In this document: piece after piece, positions 24,392 to 31,043 of the stretch
Layout of the letters: every line of letters starts with the position of its first letter
Numbering within the stretch: position 1 is the first letter of the stretch
Assembly: GCA_021108395.1 (NCBI GenBank)
Contig: JAIOQZ010000027.1
Span: 1 to 64,000, forward strand
Reading direction: 5' to 3'
DNA from: Candidatus Cloacimonadota bacterium
GTDB taxonomy: Bacteria; Cloacimonadota; Cloacimonadia; Cloacimonadales; JAIOQZ01
DNA: 64,000 bases
The notes under the pieces: generated by a model
What the model was told of the DNA's origin: nothing
Seen by the model: the letters and a program-made list of their open reading frames with translations, nothing else
The model's database searches: none
Translations under genes and position numbers: made by a program

Positions 24392-26794
24392 TTACTGAGC
24401 CATTATCTCGTCGATGAGCAGCTCGAAGGCCGCTTGCATTTCTGTTGGCTGCACCACCGCAAGCGTGTCTGTTGCGAGCATGTAGCAGGGCGGGAATGAC
24501 CACAGGCTGTTGATCTGCGTCATGCCGGGGTACTCGATGACCGGCCGCTGGTAGCTGACGGCGCAAATCTGGTTGTTATGGAGGTCATATTGTTCCTGTG
24601 TCGGAGAGTAGTCATCTGTGCCGGGAAGTTTCAACCCAGTCCGGTATAGCCTTCTGACACCAGTTCTGAAATACTGCGGGTCGAAATACCCGATGGCGCC
24701 CATGCCGCCGCGAGTCCCAATGAGGTTACCAAGCTGATCTGTCAGTCCGCCGAAGTTGAGGTGAATGTCCTCATAGCCTGGTTCCTGCGCTACCGTGTGA
24801 GTGAACCACGGTTTCTCGATGACGCTGCCGGGGATGAACCCGAACGACGATGTGGCGTTCAGGGTGCTGGTAGAGATGCCGAAGTAGTCATACAGTAGCG
24901 GGAAAGCGTTGTTCTTGAAGCCGTTGAAAGAGTCAAACAGGTTTGCCCCGCCGGTCACGATAACGTTGCCACCGTGACGCAGGTAGAGATTGAACACATC
25001 GTATTCTTTATAGAAGTTGTGCTTCTCGGATGCGGACGGGTTATCGGAGTGCCAGATGATGACCTTGTATGTCTGTAGGTCGGTGGGACTGAGCACATCC
25101 CAGCCGTAGTGGAGATTCGAGTCCCACACTTCATCCTGCAAGGTCTGGCGATTGAGATAATCGACGCGGGCGTTGTATTTATCGGTTACGTCCGCATAAA
25201 ACTCCTGGACTTCCGGCTCGGGGGCAAAAGCTGCCACACTCTCATCATCAATGATGAGGATGCCGTTTTTTTGATCGGGCGACTCCGGTTCGTCGAGCTT
25301 GAATTCGTAGCGCGCCGGCGTCACGTCGCCCACGTTCTGCAGGTCAACGGCACGCACTTCAAAGACGTGATAATCTTCCGGATCACGCGGGTCTGTGGCC
25401 GCTATGTTGTTGATGACCACCTCTTGTGCGATATCCGAGTTGATAGGTACGCGCAACCATTCGGTGACGCCATCATCGTCCATATGATAGTATTCGGGGA
25501 TACCCTGATAGGGCGGGTAATCGAACGGAGCGCCATTGAGCCGCAGGTCGAAATACTGGATTTCGGAGAGGTAGTTCACGTTTGTCTCTTCATCCATAAC
25601 GTTGTCATATCTTCTGTCACGCGGGTTGTCACCGGCAAATTCGCCATGATAGCCCCAAGACATGAAGATGCGAATGTCGCTGGACCACAAGGCCACCTGA
25701 CGCGCATCCTTGTCAATGAAGAATGGAGTGGAAAAAATAATGCCGTCAGCTGTCATCTGCGTGGGAATGGTGATGTTGAGGCTGACGTCCTGATAGGTGA
25801 CGAAGTGGTTGGCGCCAAGCACATAGATGTTGTAGTCGTAGATGAGCGTTCCCGGCGAGTAGCCTTCCTTGACCCAGAATTCCTTGGTCTCAGGCTCGGA
25901 AGCAATGCCTGCCTGGTCGTAAACGACAACCGTTATTTGCGTTTTGCTGACCGGATCGTCACTCCCTTCAACATAGTCGGTTGACAAAGCGGGGTCGGTT
26001 TCAGCGCTCAACAGAACACGGGCGCGCCGACCGAAGTCCTCCAGCCAGTACCAATCGGTTTCGGTGCCTGGGATAACATTGCCGTCGGCGTCAAGTTTGG
26101 CCAGCTTGTACTTATACTTCCACGCCTCGCTAACAACATAAGGATCTTCGTCGATCATGGCGAACTCGAAGCGAATGCCGGTGCCAGTGACTTTGTCGGC
26201 AGGGTCACCCTTAGTGGAGGTGACTGTGGCCTGCGGGGTAACCGATTCCGCTATGAAGAAGCGGCGGGCGATTTCGCTTTCGGCGCTTCGATCGTCAATG
26301 CATTTCAGCTCGAACACGCTGGGGACGTTGATGCTGACGCCACTGCTGTCGGCTGCGGGGAAATTGATGATGGCGTATGGCGCGTCTGTCCAGATTGTGC
26401 GGACATTGGGGCTTTCTGCATGCCCCGTCAGCGGAATTGTCTCATCAGCGCCTGGCTTGTAGTGATAGACCCAGCCGTCGGCATCAATTTGGAGGTTGCC
26501 CGGTGTTGGCAGGGGAGCCAGGTCGTTGTCGAGCACACGGTAGGCATAACCGACGACCCAGCCGTCGGGGTCGGTGCCAAACCAGTAAATCTTCTGCTGA
26601 AACAGCACGGTGTCGGCGGGAGCGAGGGTGTCGGGATCGACGTTCACTCCGATGGAATCGCCGTTGTAGGATGTGATCTGCACTGTGGGGGACTGATTGG
26701 GCAGCAGGCTGCCCTTCTTTCCACAAGACATCATCAAGATGGTGGCGGTCAGCACGATGAGTGCGATGAACGCGAGTTTACCAAAGGTGCGCAT
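24392..26794 (-). CDS. large secreted lipoprotein, unknown function
   Basis: The protein has 800 residues. The lipobox is in 'ATILMMSCGKK' with Cys24, so it should be exported and acylated. The first 250 residues look like fibronectin/Ig-type beta modules ('IYWFGTDPDGWVVGYAYRVLD'). From about residue 560 'WHSDNPSASEKHNFY', 'LYLRHGGNVIVTGGAN' and a following GATase-like Gly-rich strand suggest a glutamine-amidotransferase-like or beta-galactosidase-trimerisation fold of the type found in surface proteins of FCB bacteria. There are no obvious catalytic Cys-His pairs. A TTGACG-N17-AGAATG promoter candidate lies upstream in the 26795-26947 gap, and a strong terminator follows. Confidence 0.7.
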   Translation of the reverse strand: MRTFGKLAFIALIVLTATILMMSCGKKGSLLPNQSPTVQITSYNGDSIGVNVDPDTLAPADTVLFQQKIYWFGTDPDGWVVGYAYRVLDNDLAPLPTPGNLQIDADGWVYHYKPGADETIPLTGHAESPNVRTIWTDAPYAIINFPAADSSGVSINVPSVFELKCIDDRSAESEIARRFFIAESVTPQATVTSTKGDPADKVTGTGIRFEFAMIDEDPYVVSEAWKYKYKLAKLDADGNVIPGTETDWYWLEDFGRRARVLLSAETDPALSTDYVEGSDDPVSKTQITVVVYDQAGIASEPETKEFWVKEGYSPGTLIYDYNIYVLGANHFVTYQDVSLNITIPTQMTADGIIFSTPFFIDKDARQVALWSSDIRIFMSWGYHGEFAGDNPRDRRYDNVMDEETNVNYLSEIQYFDLRLNGAPFDYPPYQGIPEYYHMDDDGVTEWLRVPINSDIAQEVVINNIAATDPRDPEDYHVFEVRAVDLQNVGDVTPARYEFKLDEPESPDQKNGILIIDDESVAAFAPEPEVQEFYADVTDKYNARVDYLNRQTLQDEVWDSNLHYGWDVLSPTDLQTYKVIIWHSDNPSASEKHNFYKEYDVFNLYLRHGGNVIVTGGANLFDSFNGFKNNAFPLLYDYFGISTSTLNATSSFGFIPGSVIEKPWFTHTVAQEPGYEDIHLNFGGLTDQLGNLIGTRGGMGAIGYFDPQYFRTGVRRLYRTGLKLPGTDDYSPTQEQYDLHNNQICAVSYQRPVIEYPGMTQINSLWSFPPCYMLATDTLAVVQPTEMQAAFELLIDEIMAQ

Positions 26795-26947
26795 AATCCT
26801 CTCCTCCAGTTCTCTATCAAGTACTTTTCATGTTATGGCGCATTCTCACTTTAGAAATCATTCCGTCAACAAAAACTTTACTCCGCAAGATAAACAATGC
26901 ATTCGTTGACAACATGGACACCTGTGCATAAGATAAACAGAAAGGGA
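26795..26947 (-). promoter_or_regulatory. promoter region of the large lipoprotein gene
   Basis: On the minus strand TTGACG with AGAATG 17 nt downstream lies about 60 nt before the start at 26794, and a GGAGGAGAGG ribosome site precedes the ATG. The -10 match is weak. Confidence 0.3.
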
Positions 26948-27817
26948 TTATCGGTCAATCTTTTTCATGCGCTGCCAGGCATAATATACGTTGCGCACAA
27001 GACAAGCGGTGGTCACAGTACCCACGCCACCAGGCACGGGGGTGATGGCCGACGCCTTTATTGTCACCGTTGTATAGTCAACGTCACCTACGTAGACACT
27101 TGCTCCGCCCTCTTCAATCTGGTTCACGCCCACGTCGATGACAACGGTGCCCTCGCGCACCATGTCGGCGCTCACGAAGCGCGGCCTGCCGATGGCGGCC
27201 ACCAGGATGTCGGCGCGGCGCGTTTCGGCGGCGAGATCGCGGGTGCGGCTGTGACAAACCGTCACCGTCGCATTGCCCGGCTCGTTCTTGTACAGCAGCA
27301 GGTTGGCCAGCGGTCGCCCGATGACGGCGCTGCGCCCCAGAATTGTTACGTTGCGTCCAGCCGTGTGGATGCCGTAGTGACGCAGTATTTCCAGCACGGC
27401 CTGCGCCGTGGCCGGCACGAGTGTCTCCCGATCCAGCGCCAGTCGTCCGACGTTGAGCGGATGCGCGCCGTCCACGTCTTTGGCCGGATTCACCGCAGCG
27501 TCAACAATCGCTGTGTCGATATGGGACGGCAGCGGCTTCTGAACCATCACGCCATGCACGGCGGCATCGGCGTTCAGGGCTTCGATGCGCTGCAACAGCG
27601 CCTGCCGGCTCACATCGGCAGGCAGGCTTTCCACCTCGACGTTGATGCCCACTTTCGCGGCGCGCTTGCTAATGTTGCCCACATAGTATTGCGATGCGGG
27701 GTCATCACCCACCATCAGCACATGCAGGCACGGGGTCGTGGCGGCTTTTTCGAGCGCAGTGCGCACCTCGTTGTATATGGCTTTCGCCACGGGGCGGCCT
27801 TTCAGTTGCTCGCTCAT
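26948..27817 (-). CDS. folD: bifunctional methylene-THF dehydrogenase / cyclohydrolase
   Basis: The chain has 289 residues from the ATG complementing 27815-27817, with GGAG six bases upstream. A GTG at 27832 overlaps the ymdB stop (GTGA) and is an alternative. Family signatures are 'VLMVGDDPASQYYVGNISKRAAKVG' (read in parts), 'VQKPLPSHID' with the active-site Lys region, 'PATAQAVLEILRHYG', and the NADP site 'GRSAVIGRPLANLL'. It interconverts 5,10-methylene-THF and 10-formyl-THF in one-carbon metabolism, which connects to the formiminotransferase-cyclodeaminase at 36.5 kb, since FTCD feeds methenyl-THF. It is the last gene of the infC-to-folD run. Confidence 0.96.
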   Translation of the reverse strand: MSEQLKGRPVAKAIYNEVRTALEKAATTPCLHVLMVGDDPASQYYVGNISKRAAKVGINVEVESLPADVSRQALLQRIEALNADAAVHGVMVQKPLPSHIDTAIVDAAVNPAKDVDGAHPLNVGRLALDRETLVPATAQAVLEILRHYGIHTAGRNVTILGRSAVIGRPLANLLLYKNEPGNATVTVCHSRTRDLAAETRRADILVAAIGRPRFVSADMVREGTVVIDVGVNQIEEGGASVYVGDVDYTTVTIKASAITPVPGGVGTVTTACLVRNVYYAWQRMKKIDR

Positions 27818-27828
27818 GTTCGTCTCCG

Positions 27829-28614
27829 TCACAGATTCACCGTCCGTCGGATGCGCTCTATGCGCACGGCGCGGCCTGTGTCGTCGTCCACCTCCACCAC
27901 CACGGCGTTGATCTGTAGCCCGTCTCGGGCGACTTCATACTGGCGTGGCATTCCGGTGGTCATCTTGTAGAGGATTATCTCCTTCTCGACGCCAATTACG
28001 GAATCGTGCGGGCCGGTCATGCCGACGTCGGTGATGTAGGCGGCGCCTTGCGGCAGGATGTGCTCGTCGGCGGTCTGGATGTGCGTGTGAGTGCCAATGA
28101 CCGCGCTCACGCGGCCATCAGCATAGAACCCCAGCGCCCGCTTCTCCGCCGTCGATTCGGCGTGGAAATCCACCAGGATGCACGGGGTTTGCTCTTGCAG
28201 CTCCGGCAATATCCTGTCGAGTGTGGTAAGTGGGGAGTCGGCGCCGGGCATGAAGCTCTGCCCCACCAGCACCACGAGAGCCAGTCGAGCGCCAGAAGGC
28301 GTCTCGGCCATAGCCCAGGGCGCGCCGGCAGCCTTCTGCGGATAGTTCAGCGGCTTGACGATGCGCCGCTCGCCGGTGATGTATTCAATCGACTGTTTGC
28401 GATCCCACAGATGGTTGCCGCTCGAAAACAGATCGATGCCGGCGTCGAACAGCTCCTTGGCCGTTTCGCGGGTCACGCCACGGCCGGAAGCGAGGTTCTC
28501 GCAGTTCAGAATGCTGATGTCGATGCCGAACTCGGCCTTCAGGCCAGGTAACGCCTGCTTAACCACGCGCCTGCCTGGCCGACCGAACACATCACCGAAG
28601 AACAGAATGTTCAT
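27829..28614 (-). CDS. ymdB: YmdB-family metallophosphoesterase (2',3'-cyclic nucleotide phosphodiesterase type)
   Basis: The 261-residue protein carries the whole metal-site set of the YmdB/TIGR00282 family: 'FFGDVFGRPGRR', 'NCENLASGRG', 'GNHLWD', 'DFHAESTAEK' and 'GTHTHIQTADE'. Homologues hydrolyse 2',3'-cAMP and affect biofilm and motility in Bacillus. Pairing with rny directly upstream is widely conserved, and the stop is next to folD with a 4-nt overlap when the GTG start of folD is used. The start at 28614 sits 9 nt after the rny stop. Confidence 0.94.
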   Translation of the reverse strand: MNILFFGDVFGRPGRRVVKQALPGLKAEFGIDISILNCENLASGRGVTRETAKELFDAGIDLFSSGNHLWDRKQSIEYITGERRIVKPLNYPQKAAGAPWAMAETPSGARLALVVLVGQSFMPGADSPLTTLDRILPELQEQTPCILVDFHAESTAEKRALGFYADGRVSAVIGTHTHIQTADEHILPQGAAYITDVGMTGPHDSVIGVEKEIILYKMTTGMPRQYEVARDGLQINAVVVEVDDDTGRAVRIERIRRTVNL

Positions 28615-28623
28615 GCTGCCCGG

Positions 28624-30201
28624 CTACTTCGCCACTGCCGACTGGCGTGTCTCGCGGATAACCACCACCTTGATCTGGCCGGGATATTGCATCTCTTCCT
28701 CGATCTTCTTGGCGATGTCGCTGGCGATATATGAGGTGCGGGCGTCGTCCACCGATGTCGGATCGACGATGATGCGCAGCTCGCGGCCTGCCTGGATGGC
28801 AAACGACTTGTTGACGCCCTCGACAGTGTTGGCAATCTCTTCGAGTTTTTCGAGACGTTGCATGTAGGTCTCGAGCATCTCGCGGCGAGCGCCGGGGCGG
28901 GCGCCGGAAATGGCGTCGGCGGCCTGCACCAGCACAGCGTATGGACTGGTAGGCTCCACGTCTTCGTGGTGCGCCTCGATGGCGTTGACAATGAGGCGGC
29001 TCTCGCCGTTTTTGCGCGCCAGGTTGGCGCCCAGCGCGGCGTGTGAGCCTTCAAATTCGTGATCGATCGCCTTGCCGATGTCGTGCAGGAAGCCGGCGCG
29101 GCGGGCGATGTCCTGCTTGAGGCCAAGCTCGGCGGCCATGATTCCGCAGATCCAGGCGGCTTCGAGGCTGTGCTGAAGCACGTTCTGGCCGTAGCTGGTG
29201 CGATATTGCAGCCGTCCCAGCAATTTGACGATGTTGGGAGAAATGTTGTGCAGGTTCATCTCGATGCAGGCCTGCTCGCCAATGCGCATCATGTTCTCGT
29301 CCATCTCGATGCGCGTTTTCTCGATCACTTCCTCGATGCGGCCCGGATGGATGCGGCCATCGAGAATGAGCTTCTCGAGTGAGATGCGCGCAATCTCACG
29401 GCGCACCGGGTCGAAGCAGGATAGCACGACGGCCTCTGGCGTATCATCGATGATGAGGTCGGTGCCGCTGGCTTTCTCGAAGGTGCGGATGTTGCGCCCC
29501 TCACGGCCAATGATGCGGCCTTTCATCTCATCGCTGGGCAACGAGACCACCGAGACGGTCGTCTCGGAAACGTAGTCCACGGCGATGCGCTGTACGGCGG
29601 AAGAGAGGATGCCGGTGGCTTCTCTGGTGGCGTTGGTACGCGCTTCGTTCACAATGCGCTTCACCTCTCCGGCGGCTTGCGTGCGAGCGTCATCGTAGAG
29701 ATCATTCTTGATGATTTCCAGCGCCTGCTCACTGCTGAGTCCGGCAATCTGGGTCAGCTTGGCCTGCTGCTGCTCGATGAGGTCGGCCACCTTCTTCCGC
29801 TCGGCGGCAATGTCGTCCTCGCGCTGCTTGTTGCGCTGCTCCCAGTCCGAGAGGTTCTGCTCTTTCTTGTCCATCGCGTCCAGGCGACGGTCGAGATTGG
29901 AAAGCCGGTCGTTGTATCGCTTGTCGAGCCCGCGAAGTTCCTTCTGCCGTTCGAGCAGCAGTTCTTCTTCTTTCTTCTGAACCTTGTACCACTCATCTTT
30001 GGCTTCCAGAATGGTGGTCTTCTTGAGGGTATCCGTTTCTTTGCGAGCTTCATCCACAATGCTGTCGGCAAGGCGGCGGTTTTCCACCAGGTCTTGTTTG
30101 ACCTTGTTCCTGCGGATGATGTAGATGAACATGATGAGGCCGAAACCGACTGCGGCTCCGACTGCGAAATACACAAGGGCTAAGATGTTAAACAACTCCA
30201 T
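28624..30201 (-). CDS. rny: ribonuclease Y
   Basis: The 525-residue protein shows the RNase Y layout: one N-terminal membrane helix (about 5-28), a long charged coiled coil (about 35-190), a KH domain ('GRIIGREGRNIRTFEKASG', RNA binding) and an HD domain with 'GFLHDIGKAIDHEFEGSH' as the metal site. It is an endonuclease that starts mRNA decay at the membrane. The start at 30201 has GAGGTAAT upstream, and the 6S RNA candidate lies in the 250-nt gap before it. YmdB follows it. Confidence 0.98.
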   Translation of the reverse strand: MELFNILALVYFAVGAAVGFGLIMFIYIIRRNKVKQDLVENRRLADSIVDEARKETDTLKKTTILEAKDEWYKVQKKEEELLLERQKELRGLDKRYNDRLSNLDRRLDAMDKKEQNLSDWEQRNKQREDDIAAERKKVADLIEQQQAKLTQIAGLSSEQALEIIKNDLYDDARTQAAGEVKRIVNEARTNATREATGILSSAVQRIAVDYVSETTVSVVSLPSDEMKGRIIGREGRNIRTFEKASGTDLIIDDTPEAVVLSCFDPVRREIARISLEKLILDGRIHPGRIEEVIEKTRIEMDENMMRIGEQACIEMNLHNISPNIVKLLGRLQYRTSYGQNVLQHSLEAAWICGIMAAELGLKQDIARRAGFLHDIGKAIDHEFEGSHAALGANLARKNGESRLIVNAIEAHHEDVEPTSPYAVLVQAADAISGARPGARREMLETYMQRLEKLEEIANTVEGVNKSFAIQAGRELRIIVDPTSVDDARTSYIASDIAKKIEEEMQYPGQIKVVVIRETRQSAVAK

Positions 30202-30220
30202 GATTACCTCACTTTTTATA

Positions 30221-30390
30221 AAGCCCGCGGTACCGTGTGACCATCGTAATTGCTGAACTTTCGTTCAAGTGGGTGTCTGCCGCTTCCGCTTCACACTTCC
30301 TGGTAGGCCAGGCTTGTCCGCCACGGCCGACACGACTCCCGGTAGGTCATCAGTTCATAAACAAACAGTCATCACGCATACCGCAGGCAT
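30221..30390 (-). ncRNA. ssrS: 6S RNA candidate
   Basis: The gap between zapA and rny, a common place for 6S RNA, holds about 170 nt that fold on the minus strand. GCCTGCGGTA (5' end, 30379-30388) pairs with TACCGCGGGC (3' end, 30223-30232) with one G-T pair, and the next bases TGCGTGA/TCACACG extend the stem imperfectly. The 3' half reads CCCACTTGAACGAAAGTTCAG, closely like the E. coli 6S region CACCTTGAACcaaGGTTCAAG, a small hairpin just before the closing stem. The middle can form an open bubble. A covariance-model search would decide; no promoter was identified. Confidence 0.7.
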
Positions 30391-30399
30391 TAATTTACC

Positions 30400-30453
30400 T
30401 GTCTCAATCTTTGGGCGATGTCGCCCGAAATCTGGGCAATGCCGCCCAAACAC
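30400..30453 (-). repeat. two tandem look-alike hairpins after zapA
   Basis: On the minus strand TTTGGGCGGCATTGCCCAGA and TCGGGCGACATCGCCCAAA occur side by side. Each is a GGGCG/CGCCC-type stem, and their cores GGGCGGCATTGCCC and GGGCGACATCGCCC are 12 of 14 identical. They lie directly after the zapA stop. They could be RNA processing or stabilising elements, or weak terminators with no T-run. Confidence 0.6.
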
Positions 30454-30454
30454 T

Positions 30455-30718
30455 CTATTCTGGGAAACTCTCCATCAAATTGCGGAGACGGTCAATCTCT
30501 TTCACCAACTCGGCGTGTTTCGCTCGTTCAGCGAACAACTGCTCCGTCACAACCATAGCGCCGAGAGACAGAACGCGGACGGAGTCGGTAAACTCCATGC
30601 GCTCAGACAGTTTGTCCAACTCGGCGTTCAGGTAATCGGCATACTGGCGAATCGTCTCAGGATCATCGCCACGCAGGCGGTATTGCCTGCCAAAAATCTC
30701 GATGTCAACCGGCGCCAT
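30455..30718 (-). CDS. zapA: cell division protein ZapA
   Basis: The 87-residue protein has the ZapA layout: 'VDIEIFGRQYRLRGDDPETIRQYADYLN' (globular head, read in parts) followed by a long helix 'VLSLGAMVVTEQLFAERAKH' and a coiled-coil tail. ZapA binds FtsZ and bundles Z-ring filaments. It sits 2 nt after the ZapB-like gene and ahead of the 6S RNA candidate, the same arrangement as in proteobacteria, where zapA precedes ssrS. Confidence 0.9.
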   Translation of the reverse strand: MAPVDIEIFGRQYRLRGDDPETIRQYADYLNAELDKLSERMEFTDSVRVLSLGAMVVTEQLFAERAKHAELVKEIDRLRNLMESFPE

Positions 30719-30720
30719 GA

Positions 30721-31041
30721 TTACAGCTCTTCAATCTGGTTGAGTATCTCGTCGAGACGGCCGGCCGCCTCACGGTTATTGCTCTCCAGTTCGTCCAGTC
30801 GCTGCTTCTGGCTCTGGTTTTGCGCTTCAAGCTCGGCCAAGCACTCGTCTTTTGCGGCCAGGCTGCTTTGCAGTTCCTCGATATTGCTCTGCGCCTCATC
30901 GAGACTGCGCTGTTGGCCGGTCATAGACTCATGCTGCTGGCTGCGTTCGCTCTTCAGCGTGTCGAGCTCCTGCTGTAGCTTGCGGTAACGCTCGATGAGC
31001 GAGCGAATCTTCTCTTCCAGGGCGTTGATCGGTTGTTGCAT
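30721..31041 (-). CDS. ZapB-like coiled-coil protein
   Basis: This 106-residue protein is almost all heptad coiled coil from 'IRSLIERYRKLQQELDTLK' to 'RLDEILNQIEEL', rich in Q, E, L and S, with no other domain. Position directly upstream of zapA and the 'LEEKIRSLIERYRKLQ' start suggest the ZapB/small division-accessory class, but such sequences are low-complexity and the assignment rests mostly on context. The start follows the pheT stop by 2 nt. Confidence 0.6.
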   Translation of the reverse strand: MQQPINALEEKIRSLIERYRKLQQELDTLKSERSQQHESMTGQQRSLDEAQSNIEELQSSLAAKDECLAELEAQNQSQKQRLDELESNNREAAGRLDEILNQIEEL

Positions 31042-31043
31042 GC

